Part shown: positions 27,540 through 36,451 of the stretch, one piece after another
Position numbering within the stretch: the first letter of the stretch is position 1
Layout: the number at the start of each line of letters is the position of its first letter
Source of the DNA: Anatilimnocola aggregata
Lineage (GTDB): Bacteria; Planctomycetota; Planctomycetia; Pirellulales; Pirellulaceae
Assembly: GCF_007747655.1 (NCBI RefSeq)
Contig: NZ_CP036274.1
Coordinates: 5,580,001-5,644,000 of the forward strand
DNA length: 64,000 bases
Reading direction: 5' to 3'
Program-made: the position numbers and the translations under genes
The notes under the pieces: generated by a model
Database searches by the model: none
Told to the model about the DNA's origin: nothing
The model's input: the letters and a program-made list of their open reading frames with translations, nothing else

Positions 27540-27824
27540 ATGTCCTCAGCCAATCTCGAATCAGAGACGAACCGAACAACTTCGGCAGCCGCTTCCTTTA
27601 CCGATCCCAATGCCACCGTAGCTTTAGCCGGCGAACTCGCGTGCGGATCGATGTGCCACTCCAATGGGCAACCGATTCATGTCGACGAGGAAACAATTCG
27701 CGCTCGTGCCCACAGCAAATGGGAATCCGCTGGATGCCCGGCGGGAGATGGAGTTGAGTTCTGGCTGGAGGCTGAGCGGGAGGTCAACGCTGAACTAGCG
27801 GGAGCACGCTCCGCTCAAGGATAA
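27540..27824 (+). CDS. DUF2934 protein with an N-terminal module shared with the interrupted pyruvate kinase
   Basis: A 94-residue protein. The C-terminal half is DUF2934: I-R-A-R-A-H-S-K-W-E-S-A-G-C-P-A-G-D-G-V-E-F-W then L-E-A-E-R-E-V. This short domain is common in planctomycetes and proteobacteria and has no known function. Residues 1-45 align without gaps to residues 1-45 of the pyruvate kinase gene at 60262 (21 identities by hand count: E-T-N-R, P-N-A-T-V, two Cys four apart, S-N-x-Q-P). The ATG at 27540 follows GAGAAAACC; a longer frame from 27456 has no support. The stop is followed directly by the next frame. Confidence 0.85.
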   Translation: MSSANLESETNRTTSAAASFTDPNATVALAGELACGSMCHSNGQPIHVDEETIRARAHSKWESAGCPAGDGVEFWLEAEREVNAELAGARSAQG

Positions 27825-27890
27825 ATGCTCGAAGCTAAACGGTTCAGATCGACGGATCAATCAATTGCACGAGGGGAAGGAGACGTTGAG

Positions 27891-28295
27891 ATGGCATTAG
27901 ACAATTCGCCGGACACGGCTGAAGCCGACCGCAATCTGCTGCAGCGAGTGAATGGTTTTCTCTGCCAGCGTTGTCGTTGGTCTCATCGGGCCCTAGAGGT
28001 CAGCGTCGAGCGAGGGGTCGCGGTGGTTCAAGGCCAAGTGCCTACGTTTTACTTGCGGCAGGTAGCCGTCGAATGCATCAAGCGCGTCGCGGGCGTCACT
28101 CAGGTGGTCGATTTGATCCAGGTTGCAGATGAGCCGCGTCAACGTCATCTGACCGGCAACTCGAATGACGGACAAGAGTCTTCCTTCGTCTCGAAGCAAC
28201 AGCGGGCGGAAGCAGAGGGAACGGCAGGAGTGGCGAATTGCAAGCCACGCCCCCACTACGATCGTCACCACCCTGTTTCCTGCATCGAGGGATAG
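27891..28295 (+). CDS. BON-domain protein
   Basis: A 134-residue protein with one BON domain near residues 15-85: L-E-V-S-V-E-R-G-V-A-V-V-Q-G-Q-V-P-T-F-Y-L-R-Q-V-A-V-E-C-I-K-R-V-A-G-V-T-Q-V. BON domains bind phospholipids or carbohydrates and often occur in periplasmic stress proteins, but I see no signal peptide here. The ATG at 27891 has GGAGA 7-8 bases upstream; an earlier start at 27825 is possible. The C-terminal 50 residues are disordered in appearance. It ends 3 bases before the antiporter gene. A second BON-like protein is at 54879. Confidence 0.75.
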   Translation: MALDNSPDTAEADRNLLQRVNGFLCQRCRWSHRALEVSVERGVAVVQGQVPTFYLRQVAVECIKRVAGVTQVVDLIQVADEPRQRHLTGNSNDGQESSFVSKQQRAEAEGTAGVANCKPRPHYDRHHPVSCIEG

Positions 28296-28298
28296 CGC

Positions 28299-29324
28299 AT
28301 GATTGCTGTTTCCCTTGAGTTTTTCGCGTTGGCCGCTGTGGTCGCGCTGGCGGGAGCATACCTCGCACGGTCGGCCGACCAGATCGCAGAAATTACGCGG
28401 CTCGGCCGACTTCTGATCGGCAGTGTGTTACTTGCGGCAGCGACGTCACTGCCCGAATTGACCGTCGACTTATCGGCGGTACGACAGGGGATGCCCGAGC
28501 TAGCGGCTGGCGATCTGCTTGGCAGCAGTATAATGAATCTGTTGATTCTGGCCGTCCTGGACTTGGCTCACCGCTCCGGCGGAAAGATGCTCTCGCGCGA
28601 GGCCGCTGCCCACGCACTCTCGGCCACATTAAGCATCGCGGTCACAGCTCTCGCCGGCATGGCCATTCTAACGGCACCTCGCCTGCCGGGGTTCTCCTTC
28701 CTTGGGATCGGAATCTGGTCATGGGGAATACTCGTGGCGTACTTGCTTGGCGTCCGAATGATCTTCCTCGACCAGCGGGTTTCCGCTCGCGCTGCGGCCG
28801 ACGCCGCGGAAGCGGCGGAGCCGGACGATGGCGGCAAGAAACCTGTCCAGCCCCCACTGTGGAGGCCGGTTGTCGTCTTTACGGTAGCGACCCTGGTGCT
28901 CTTTCTCGCCGGGCCACGTCTAGCCCACGTAGCCGGACAACTGGCTGATCTCTCCAGGCTGGGCAAGACCTTTGTCGGCACGACTCTTGTTGCGCTTTGT
29001 ACTTCCTTGCCTGAGTTGGTGGCATCCATCACCGCGCTGAGAATGAACTCTTTTGACCTCGTAATCGGCAATGTGTTTGGCAGCAACGCGTTCAACATGA
29101 TTCTGTTTGTGCCCCTGGATGCGGCACACCCTGGTTCACTCTTTGCGGACATCTCACAGTCGCATGCGGTGACGTCGTTGGCGGTGATCCTCGCGACGGC
29201 CGTTGCTGTATTGGGGCAACTTTATCACGTCGAGAAACGGCGGCGGGTTGTCGAACCCGATGCGCTATTGATGCTGCTGATCTTGGGCGGGGCCTTATTT
29301 CTCGTTTTCCAACTTTCGTCTTGA
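28299..29324 (+). CDS. Sodium/calcium exchanger family antiporter (CaCA)
   Basis: A 341-residue membrane protein with two homologous halves. The alpha repeats are visible: S-L-P-E-L-T-V-D-L-S-A-V with G-D-L-L-G-S-S-I-M-N-L-L near residues 48-80, and S-L-P-E-L-V-A-S-I-T-A-L with G-N-V-F-G-S-N-A-F-N-M-I near 238-270. The two Glu residues and the G-S-x-x-x-N motifs bind cation. CaCA proteins exchange Ca2+ for Na+ or H+. It lies between the BON gene (3 bases) and the dehydrogenase gene (24 bases) and works in the same field as the P-type ATPase. Confidence 0.92.
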   Translation: MIAVSLEFFALAAVVALAGAYLARSADQIAEITRLGRLLIGSVLLAAATSLPELTVDLSAVRQGMPELAAGDLLGSSIMNLLILAVLDLAHRSGGKMLSREAAAHALSATLSIAVTALAGMAILTAPRLPGFSFLGIGIWSWGILVAYLLGVRMIFLDQRVSARAAADAAEAAEPDDGGKKPVQPPLWRPVVVFTVATLVLFLAGPRLAHVAGQLADLSRLGKTFVGTTLVALCTSLPELVASITALRMNSFDLVIGNVFGSNAFNMILFVPLDAAHPGSLFADISQSHAVTSLAVILATAVAVLGQLYHVEKRRRVVEPDALLMLLILGGALFLVFQLSS

Positions 29325-29348
29325 CTCTGTGGTGAAAGAATTGACTCC

Positions 29349-30347
29349 ATGATTGAAACCGCCGTTTACGATACGAAGCCTTACGATCGGGAGTACCTCG
29401 CTCGCACCGCCGGAGCTGAACGTATTTCGTGGCGATTCCACGACCTCCGGCTCAATGCTGAGACGGCTCACGATGCCAGTGGCGCGCAGGCCGTGTGCGT
29501 CTTCGTCAACGATCAAGCGGATCGCGCGTGCCTGAAGGAATTGTCGGCACTCGACGTGAAGCTGATCGCTCTCCGTTGTGCCGGCCACAACAATGTGGAT
29601 CTGGTTGCGGCTCGCGAGTTCAGCCTCGTCGTGGTGCGTGTGCCGGCGTATTCGCCTCACGCGGTGGCCGAGCACACCTTCGGGCTACTGCTCACGCTTA
29701 ATCGCAAAATCCATCGCGCTTACAACCGTGTTCGCGAGCTGAACTTCTCGCTCAGCGGACTCGTGGGCTTCGACATTCGTGGCAAGACCGTGGGCATCAT
29801 TGGCACCGGCAAGATTGGCCGGATCGCTGCACAGATATTCCGTGGCTTTGAGGCCAACGTCATAGCCCATGATCCGTTCCCCGAGTCCGACTGGGCCAAG
29901 GCCCACGGCATCCACTACACCGACCTCGACACCCTGCTGGCGGCGAGCGACATTCTCTCGCTGCACCTGCCGCTCTCGCCGGATACGCTCCATTTGCTCA
30001 ACGCGCAGACCATTGCACGGACGAAGCCTGGCGTGTTCATCGTCAATACCAGCCGCGGCAAACTGATCGACATCACTGCGCTGATCGCGGCGTTGAAGTC
30101 AGGCCACATTGGCGGCGTGGCGTTGGATGTTTACGAGGAAGAGGAAGGCATCTTCTTCCAAGATCTCTCGGGACAGGTGTTGCTCGACGACGAGCTATCG
30201 CACCTGCTCGTCTTCCCAAATGTCCTGATCACCGCACACCAAGCGTTCCTGACCCAGGAGGCACTCAGCGAAATCGCTCGCGTGACGACCGAGGACATTA
30301 TCACACTCGGAACCCGCGAGCCATTCCTCGCCGGAACAACACTATGA
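29349..30347 (+). CDS. D-2-hydroxyacid dehydrogenase, D-lactate dehydrogenase-like
   Basis: A 332-residue enzyme of the D-isomer-specific 2-hydroxyacid dehydrogenase family. Visible: R-C-A-G-H-N-N-V-D-L and R-V-P-A-Y-S-P-H-A-V-A-E-H (LdhA-type), NAD-binding G-I-I-G-T-G-K-I-G-R, the catalytic Arg in N-T-S-R-G, Glu in the Y-E-E-E region and His in T-A-H-Q-A-F-L-T. The sequence fits D-lactate dehydrogenase (pyruvate plus NADH to D-lactate) best. A lactate permease, PEP synthase and GpsA follow, so lactate/pyruvate interconversion is plausible. Its last 25 codons are partly repeated at 33002-33079. Confidence 0.9.
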   Translation: MIETAVYDTKPYDREYLARTAGAERISWRFHDLRLNAETAHDASGAQAVCVFVNDQADRACLKELSALDVKLIALRCAGHNNVDLVAAREFSLVVVRVPAYSPHAVAEHTFGLLLTLNRKIHRAYNRVRELNFSLSGLVGFDIRGKTVGIIGTGKIGRIAAQIFRGFEANVIAHDPFPESDWAKAHGIHYTDLDTLLAASDILSLHLPLSPDTLHLLNAQTIARTKPGVFIVNTSRGKLIDITALIAALKSGHIGGVALDVYEEEEGIFFQDLSGQVLLDDELSHLLVFPNVLITAHQAFLTQEALSEIARVTTEDIITLGTREPFLAGTTL

Positions 30348-30390
30348 AACCACAAGTAGTACTTGATGCATTCGACCCACAACACGCCAG

Positions 30391-31401
30391 ATGTCCGCTC
30401 ACATGACACGAATCAAGATCGCAGTACTCGGCGCGGGCAGTATAGGCACTGCAATGGCTCATGTGCTGGCTAGCAATGGCCACGATGTGGCGATTTGGGA
30501 TTTTTTTCCTGAAGTCGTGGAGGACATCCGCCTGCACCGCGAAAACCGTCGCTTCTTGCCAAGCGTGCGTCTGCATGGGGGCGTCCGTGCCACGTGCTAC
30601 GCAGGCGAGTGTGTCACCGATGCGGCACTTGTCGTGGTCGGCGTGCCCTCGCTTTTCGTTTCTTCGACGCTGGCTCCGGTCGTGCCCGCTTTGCTAAAGA
30701 GTGCCGTTCTCCTCAATCTCGCGAAGGGTTTCGCGCCGCGGACGAGGCAACTGCCTTCGATTCTGATGGAGCGTCTGTCGCCAGGCCATTCCTGCGTGCA
30801 TTTGGCCGGACCAGCCATCGCCAACGAACTTGCACGCGGGCTTCCCGCCGCGGTCGTGCTGGCAGCGAAAGATGATCCCATTGCCAGGCGCGTCGCGAAT
30901 TGGCTGGCCGGACCGGCTTTCAGCGTCACCACCACGACCGATGTGGCGGGTGCCGCGCTTGGGGGCGTCCTCAAGAACGTCTATGCCATCCTCCTGGGTT
31001 GTCTCGAAACACTGAGTGGCGGCTCGCGCAATGTCGAAGCCGCTGCATTGAATGCCAGCATCCATGAGATGGCCGCCATCGCACGCGCCCACGGCGGTCG
31101 GGCGAGCACGCTCTATGGACTGGCCGGGCTGGGTGATCTGGTGGCGACGGGATTCTCGCGCGACAGCCACAATCGCAAGTTCGGGCAAAGTCTCGCTGCG
31201 GGGAAAACGGCGGCAGAGATCGCGACGGAAATGTGCACGCTGCCGGAGGGGGCCCGAGCCGCGACTGCGGCGTGCGCTCTCGCTCGCGACGGGCAGGTGC
31301 GCGCACCTCTGGCGAAACTAGTGCGCCGCTGGATCATGGGAGCATCGCCCTCGCTCGACGATTTGATTCGCGTATTGCAAACCGCGCGGAGGACTAAATG
31401 A
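30391..31401 (+). CDS. gpsA: NAD(P)H-dependent glycerol-3-phosphate dehydrogenase
   Basis: A 336-residue protein. The Rossmann motif is I-A-V-L-G-A-G-S-I-G-T-A-M-A near residue 8. Later come N-L-A-K-G-F, A-G-P-A-I-A-N-E-L, the catalytic-domain segment L-K-N-V-Y-A-I and G-L-A-G-L-G-D-L-V-A-T with S-R-x-H-N-R-K-F-G, all typical of GpsA. GpsA reduces dihydroxyacetone phosphate to sn-glycerol-3-phosphate for phospholipid synthesis or redox balance. A start at 30403 is equally possible. The TGA overlaps the ATG of the lactate permease (ATGA 31398-31401). It is embedded in a lactate/PEP cluster, so it may be an extra paralogue serving redox balance, not the housekeeping copy (inference). Confidence 0.9.
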   Translation: MSAHMTRIKIAVLGAGSIGTAMAHVLASNGHDVAIWDFFPEVVEDIRLHRENRRFLPSVRLHGGVRATCYAGECVTDAALVVVGVPSLFVSSTLAPVVPALLKSAVLLNLAKGFAPRTRQLPSILMERLSPGHSCVHLAGPAIANELARGLPAAVVLAAKDDPIARRVANWLAGPAFSVTTTTDVAGAALGGVLKNVYAILLGCLETLSGGSRNVEAAALNASIHEMAAIARAHGGRASTLYGLAGLGDLVATGFSRDSHNRKFGQSLAAGKTAAEIATEMCTLPEGARAATAACALARDGQVRAPLAKLVRRWIMGASPSLDDLIRVLQTARRTK

Positions 31402-32987
31402 CCGCCGCCGATCTCATCTTTGCCGCCGGGCCAGTCCTGCTACTCATCTATTGGATGACGAAGAGGGCGCCGATTCCTTCCGCCAAGGCGCTGCCGCTCG
31501 CGGCGATCATGGCCTATGGCGTCAGACTTGTTTGGTTTGGCACCGATGCCAACCTCGTGAATGCCTCGGTGATGGCAGGTTTGCTGGTGGCGCTGACGCC
31601 GATTTTCATCGTGTGGGGTGCAATCTTTTTGTTCCGCACGATGGAACACTGCGGAGCGATGGACACGATCCGCCACTGGCTAAATCATCTCTCTCGCAAC
31701 CGCGTCGCGCAGGTCGTCATCATCGGCTGGTCGTTTCAATTTCTCATCGAAGGAGCGAGTGGTTTCGGAACGCCCGCTGCCCTGGCCGCGCCTTTGCTGG
31801 TGGGCGTAGGATTTCCGCCGTTGCGTGTGGCGATGGCCTGCCTCATCCTCAACAGCGTCCCGGTCTCATTCGGTGCGGTGGGCACGCCGACTTGGTTCGG
31901 ATTCGCGCAACTCGGATTAACGGAGGAGGAATTTCTCGCCGTGGCATGGAAAACGGCGCTCGTCCACAGCGCTGCCGCTTGTGTTGTCCCACTGTTGGCC
32001 TTCCGCCTGTTGATAAGTTGGCAGGAGATTTGGCGCAATCTTATTTTCATTTACCTCGCGTTGGCCGCCAGCGTGGTGCCCATGTTCTTACTAGCGCTGG
32101 TGGATGATGAATTTCCCGCCGTCGCGGGCGGACTGATTGGGTTGTTGGTCACCGTATGGCTGGCGCGTCATCGAGTCGGCCTTGCTCGCGAGGATGAAGG
32201 GGAGGAAACTTCCGGCGCGACTCCGACCACACGCGCCGTGGTGAAAGCGCTCTTCCCACTATGGGCCACCGTACTTGTGTTGCTCGCCACGCGGATTCCC
32301 GCGTTCGGCTTGCGCGGTCTGCTCACCGCCGCGGTTCCGGGCTGGGATTTCCCTCTCGGCAGCCTTGGCAGCCTTTCCATCAGTCAGTCCCTGGTACTGA
32401 GTCTGCGGGGTATTTTCGGCACGGATACGGACTGGACACACCAGATTCTCTACGTCCCTTCGCTGATCCCGTTCATCCTGGTCTCAATCGTATCTTGGCG
32501 CGTCCTCTCCGCGCCCGCAGGCACAGCCAGAAGCGTGTGGCAGGAGTCCGCTGCCCAGATGCGCAATCCCATTCTCGCCCTGCTAGGCGCGCTGGTCTTC
32601 GTGCGGCTGCTCACTGTCGGTGGAGACAAGTCTTCGGTGATCTTGATCGGCAGTTCGCTGGCCGCGGCCACCGGCGATTGTTGGCAGTATTTGGCTGCCT
32701 ATCTCGGAGCCCTCGGCGCCTTTTTTGCTGGTTCATGCACCATCTCGAATCTAACGTTCGGCCCGATCCAAGACTCCATCGCCACGCGGATGGGACTCGA
32801 CCACACGACCATCCTTGCCCTGCAATCGGTGGGCGGCGCGATGGGCAACATGATCGCCATCCACAATATCGTCGCCGTCTGCTCAGTGCTCGGTCTAGTT
32901 AACCAAGAGGGCGAAATCCTCAAAAGGACCGTGGGCCCCATGCTGCTATATGGTGCTATCGCCGCCGCTTTGGCCGTGATTTTATGA
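31398..32987 (+). CDS. lctP: L-lactate permease
   Basis: A 529-residue polytopic protein of the lactate permease family. Family segments: F-Q-F-L-I-E-G-A-S-G-F-G-T-P-A-A-L-A-A-P, L-I-L-N-S-V-P-V-S-F-G-A-V-G-T-P and L-G-A-F-F-A-G-S-C-T-I-S-N-L-T-F. LctP imports or exports lactate with protons. It overlaps gpsA at its start and a 31-codon remnant at its end (ATGA 32984-32987). Together with the dehydrogenase and PEP synthase it suggests lactate uptake and conversion to pyruvate and PEP, or lactate export in fermentation. Confidence 0.93.
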   Translation: MTAADLIFAAGPVLLLIYWMTKRAPIPSAKALPLAAIMAYGVRLVWFGTDANLVNASVMAGLLVALTPIFIVWGAIFLFRTMEHCGAMDTIRHWLNHLSRNRVAQVVIIGWSFQFLIEGASGFGTPAALAAPLLVGVGFPPLRVAMACLILNSVPVSFGAVGTPTWFGFAQLGLTEEEFLAVAWKTALVHSAAACVVPLLAFRLLISWQEIWRNLIFIYLALAASVVPMFLLALVDDEFPAVAGGLIGLLVTVWLARHRVGLAREDEGEETSGATPTTRAVVKALFPLWATVLVLLATRIPAFGLRGLLTAAVPGWDFPLGSLGSLSISQSLVLSLRGIFGTDTDWTHQILYVPSLIPFILVSIVSWRVLSAPAGTARSVWQESAAQMRNPILALLGALVFVRLLTVGGDKSSVILIGSSLAAATGDCWQYLAAYLGALGAFFAGSCTISNLTFGPIQDSIATRMGLDHTTILALQSVGGAMGNMIAIHNIVAVCSVLGLVNQEGEILKRTVGPMLLYGAIAAALAVIL

Positions 32988-33079
32988 CCGATATGCTCCG
33001 CGAGATCGCTCGCATGACAACTGACAACCTGCTCGCACTCGAAACTCGCGAGCCATTCCTGGAGGGAACCACGCTATGA
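32984..33079 (+). CDS. 31-codon remnant/copy of the D-lactate dehydrogenase C-terminus
   Basis: The frame encodes M-T-D-M-L-R-E-I-A-R-M-T-T-D-N-L-L-A-L then E-T-R-E-P-F-L-E-G-T-T-L. The end of the dehydrogenase at 30347 reads L-S-E-I-A-R-V-T-T-E-D-I-I-T-L-G-T-R-E-P and F-L-A-G-T-T-L. Over 26 aligned codons 61 of 78 bases agree (hand count). It overlaps the lactate permease stop (ATGA 32984-32987) and the PEP synthase start (ATGA 33076-33079), so it may act only as a translational bridge. It is best seen as a leftover of gene duplication or insertion. Confidence 0.65.
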   Translation: MTDMLREIARMTTDNLLALETREPFLEGTTL

Positions 33080-35514
33080 ACCAGAGCACACAGCCCGGTC
33101 GCCAAACCCACAGCGCATCCGCCCCGCATGCCTTTATCAAGTGGTTCGCTGACATCGCCATCGGCGAAATCCCGCTCGTCGGCGGCAAGAACGCATCGCT
33201 CGGCGAGATGGTCCGCGAACTCACCGGCAAGGGCGTGAAAGTGCCCGATGGATTTGCCATCACGGCCGAAGCATTCCGCCATTTCATCCGCGAAGCACGG
33301 CTCGACGAGCGCATTCGCACTACGCTTTCCGACCTCGACACTCACGACATGGCCAACCTGAGCCAGCGGGGCCACGCTGTACGTCAAGCCATTCTCAGCG
33401 CGACACTGCCACGGGACTTGGAGTATGAGATTGCTGGAGCGTATCGTCAGTTGCAAGGTAATAACGCTGTGCCGCTCGATGTGGCCGTGCGCTCCTCAGC
33501 GACAGCCGAAGACCTGCCTGATGCGAGCTTTGCGGGTCAACAGGAAACGTATCTTAACGTGCAGGGTGTCGCAGCCCTGCTGGAGACGAGCAAACGCTGC
33601 TTCGCCTCGCTCTTCACCGACCGTGCCATCAGCTATCGCGTCGACAAAGGCTTTGATCACTTCAAGATCGCACTCAGCATCGGCGTGCAACGGATGGTGC
33701 GTTCCGACCTGGCCTGTTCCGGCGTGATGTTCACTATTGATACCGAGACCGGCTTCCGCGACGCCGTCCTCATCAGCGCCGCTTATGGCCTCGGCGAAAA
33801 CGTGGTGCAAGGCTCGGTCACTCCGGACGAGTACGTCGTCTTCAAGCCCACCCTGAAGACCGGCCACCGGCCAATTCTGCAAAGAACCGTGGGCAGCAAG
33901 GAATTTAAGCTCGTGTATGACCTGGGCGGCGGGAAGATGGTCAAGAATGTCCCCGTACCACCCGCCGATCGCTCGCGGTTGTCACTGACCGACGACGAGG
34001 TGCTCGAACTCGCGCGCTGGGGCTGCCTTGTTGAGGATCATTACTCCGCCAAGCGTGGCCAACCTGCCCCGATGGACTTGGAGTGGGCCAAGGATGGGAT
34101 TACCGGCGAGCTATTCATCGTGCAGGCGCGGCCCGAGACCGTGCAGTCCCGTAAGAATCTCGACGTGCTGGAGTCCTATCAATTGGGCCAGCGGAGCCCT
34201 GTGCTAATTACCGGGAGAAGCGTCGGCGAAAAGATCGCCACGGGGCGGGTGCGGGTCATCAAGAGCGCGCAGTACATCGGCCAGTTTCAGGAGGGCGAAG
34301 TGCTTGTTACCGACAAGACCGACCCCGACTGGCAACCCATCATGAAAAAAGCCGCCGCCATCGTCACGAACCGTGGTGGCCGCACGTGCCATGCCGCCAT
34401 CGTCAGCCGCGAATTAGGCGTACCGGCCGTCGTCGGCACTGAGCACGGCACGGACACACTGAAGGACGGCCAGTTGGTCACCGTGAGCTGCGCCGAGGGC
34501 GACACTGGAATTGTTTACGAAGGAGTGCTGCCCTATGAGGTGAAACGCACGAGCCTCAAGTCGCTCGGTCAGCCGCGCACAAAGGTGATGATGAACCTGG
34601 CCAATCCTGAGGAAGCCTTCTCGCTGTCCTTCATCCCCAACGAAGGCGTCGGCCTCGCGCGGATGGAGTTCATCATCACGACCTACATCAAGATCCACCC
34701 GCTTGCGCTGGTTGACTTCGAGCGGCTTGACGACCGAATGGCCAAAGCCGAGATCGAGCGATTGACGACAGGCTACACCGACAAGCCGCAGTTTTTCGTG
34801 GACAGGCTGGCGCAGGGCGTCGGGATGCTTGCCGCTGCGTTTTATCCCAAGGATGTGGTTCTGCGTCTTAGCGACTTCAAGACCAATGAATACGCGAATC
34901 TCATCGGCGGCAAAACCTACGAGCCAGACGAGGAGAACCCGATGCTCGGCTTTCGGGGAGCCAGCCGGTACTACCATCCCCGCTACCAGGCGGGCTTCGC
35001 ACTCGAATGTCGCGCTGTGACAAAAGTGCGTGACGAGATGGGCCTCACCAATCTTAAACTGATGATTCCATTCTGCCGCACGGTAGAGGAAGGCCGTCGA
35101 GTGCAGGCCGAAATGGCAAAGCACGGACTGCGGCGGGGAGAGAATGGGCTGGAGATTTACGTCATGTGCGAAATCCCCAGCAACGTCATCCTTGCCGACG
35201 AGTTCGCCGACCTCTTCGATGGCTTCAGCATCGGCTCGAACGACCTCACCCAACTCATTCTAGGCGTCGACCGCGACAGCGACATTGTCGCACCGCTATT
35301 CGACGAGCGCAACCCAGCGGTGAAAAAGATGATCGCCCAGGTAATCGCCACCTGCCGTGCCCGGGGTCGCAAAATTGGCATCTGCGGTCAGGCCCCCAGC
35401 GACTACCCGGAGTTCGCGCAGTTTTTGGTCGAGCAAGGTATCGACAGCATCTCGCTCAACCCTGACACCGTGCTGAAAACCATCCTGGCGATTCTGAAAC
35501 AAGAGAACGCTTGA
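33076..35514 (+). CDS. ppsA: Phosphoenolpyruvate synthase
   Basis: An 812-residue enzyme. The N-terminal ATP-binding domain has L-V-G-G-K-N-A-S-L-G-E-M and V-R-S-S-A-T-A-E-D-L-P-D-A-S-F-A-G-Q-Q-E-T-Y. The swivelling phosphohistidine domain has G-G-R-T-C-H-A-A-I with the catalytic His at residue 439. The C-terminal PEP/pyruvate barrel has G-L-A-R-M-E-F, S-I-G-S-N-D-L-T-Q-L and I-G-I-C-G-Q-A-P-S, with the active-site Cys. It makes PEP from pyruvate and ATP (products AMP and phosphate). Its start overlaps the 31-codon remnant. It closes the lactate cluster, allowing gluconeogenesis from lactate or pyruvate. Confidence 0.95.
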   Translation: MNQSTQPGRQTHSASAPHAFIKWFADIAIGEIPLVGGKNASLGEMVRELTGKGVKVPDGFAITAEAFRHFIREARLDERIRTTLSDLDTHDMANLSQRGHAVRQAILSATLPRDLEYEIAGAYRQLQGNNAVPLDVAVRSSATAEDLPDASFAGQQETYLNVQGVAALLETSKRCFASLFTDRAISYRVDKGFDHFKIALSIGVQRMVRSDLACSGVMFTIDTETGFRDAVLISAAYGLGENVVQGSVTPDEYVVFKPTLKTGHRPILQRTVGSKEFKLVYDLGGGKMVKNVPVPPADRSRLSLTDDEVLELARWGCLVEDHYSAKRGQPAPMDLEWAKDGITGELFIVQARPETVQSRKNLDVLESYQLGQRSPVLITGRSVGEKIATGRVRVIKSAQYIGQFQEGEVLVTDKTDPDWQPIMKKAAAIVTNRGGRTCHAAIVSRELGVPAVVGTEHGTDTLKDGQLVTVSCAEGDTGIVYEGVLPYEVKRTSLKSLGQPRTKVMMNLANPEEAFSLSFIPNEGVGLARMEFIITTYIKIHPLALVDFERLDDRMAKAEIERLTTGYTDKPQFFVDRLAQGVGMLAAAFYPKDVVLRLSDFKTNEYANLIGGKTYEPDEENPMLGFRGASRYYHPRYQAGFALECRAVTKVRDEMGLTNLKLMIPFCRTVEEGRRVQAEMAKHGLRRGENGLEIYVMCEIPSNVILADEFADLFDGFSIGSNDLTQLILGVDRDSDIVAPLFDERNPAVKKMIAQVIATCRARGRKIGICGQAPSDYPEFAQFLVEQGIDSISLNPDTVLKTILAILKQENA

Positions 35515-35563
35515 AACTCGCAAATCGTTTATTTCATTCCCTTAACTGAAAGGATTATCTGTC

Positions 35564-36391
35564 ATGCTCAAACGCATTCTCGTGGGCCTTGGCGGCACGG
35601 AGTATACCGTGTCCGCGATCAACCAAGCCGTCGCGCTAGCGATGGCGCACGATGCCGAAGTGACCGGCGTCAGTATCATCGACGAAGGCCGCCTGACCTA
35701 TTCTGGACCAGTCCCGATTGGTGGTGGTCATTACGCTCACGAACTCGCCAACGACCGCCTAGAGAAAGCAAAGGAACGCGGTGAGTGGGCCGAGCACGAG
35801 TTCACTGAAGCGTGCCGAGCGGCCGGCGTGCGGCATCAAGTGTTGCATGAGGTCGGTGAACCGTTCACGCTGCTGATTGATCAGGCACGTTACCACGACC
35901 TGATGATCTTCGGCCTGCGGAGTCTGTTCGAGTTTGATCTCGTCCCCGATCCACACAACGCCCTGGTGCGACTGGTGCAAGCGGGTGTCCGCCCACTTCT
36001 CGCCGTCTCGAAGGGTTTCTATCCGGTGAAGAAGGTGCTGATCGCCTACAGCGGCTCAATGGAGTCCGCCAAAGCCATGAAGCGGTTTGTGCAGATGCGA
36101 CTGTGGCCCGAGGCCAAACTACGGATCGTGACCTTTGAGCACGCAGCCGAAAAGGCGGAGCAACTCGTGCGCGACGCGGCGGAGTACTGCCGAGCACACG
36201 GATTTGAACCGGAGGAAGCATTCGTTCCTGACTCCGCGAGGGCCCATCTGCTTCCCTATGCAGAAGAGTGGGGGGCGGACCTGACGGTTGTGGGCAATAG
36301 TGCGAAGAACCTGCTGTTGCGACGCATCTTTGGTGAGACCGCCTTGCACGCGATCCAGAACGCGAGCCGGCCGTTGTTTCTGGCGCAGTAG
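35564..36391 (+). CDS. Universal stress protein (paralogue of 25653)
   Basis: A 275-residue USP with two half domains. It starts M-L-K-R-I-L-V-G-L-G-G-T-E-Y-T-V and has D-A-E-V-T-G-V-S-I-I-D-E-G-R-L, near-identical in layout to the USP at 25653. The second half contains S-G-S-M-E-S-A-K-A-M-K-R-F-V-Q-M-R-L-W-P and ends in N-A-S-R-P-L-F-L-A-Q. The ribosome binding site is AAAGGA about 9 bases upstream of the ATG. It lies 49 bases after ppsA and 60 bases before the second USP. USPs of this kind are linked to low-oxygen or energy stress in other bacteria. Confidence 0.9.
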   Translation: MLKRILVGLGGTEYTVSAINQAVALAMAHDAEVTGVSIIDEGRLTYSGPVPIGGGHYAHELANDRLEKAKERGEWAEHEFTEACRAAGVRHQVLHEVGEPFTLLIDQARYHDLMIFGLRSLFEFDLVPDPHNALVRLVQAGVRPLLAVSKGFYPVKKVLIAYSGSMESAKAMKRFVQMRLWPEAKLRIVTFEHAAEKAEQLVRDAAEYCRAHGFEPEEAFVPDSARAHLLPYAEEWGADLTVVGNSAKNLLLRRIFGETALHAIQNASRPLFLAQ

Positions 36392-36451
36392 CATGCTGAA
36401 GTCGTGAAGTTGAACGGGTGTATCGCGGACTCGCAAATGGGAGCAGAGACG

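Noticed and set aside
34414-35253. 279-codon minus frame opposite PEP synthase
   Set aside because: Shadow of ppsA, whose catalytic motifs are all in the plus frame.
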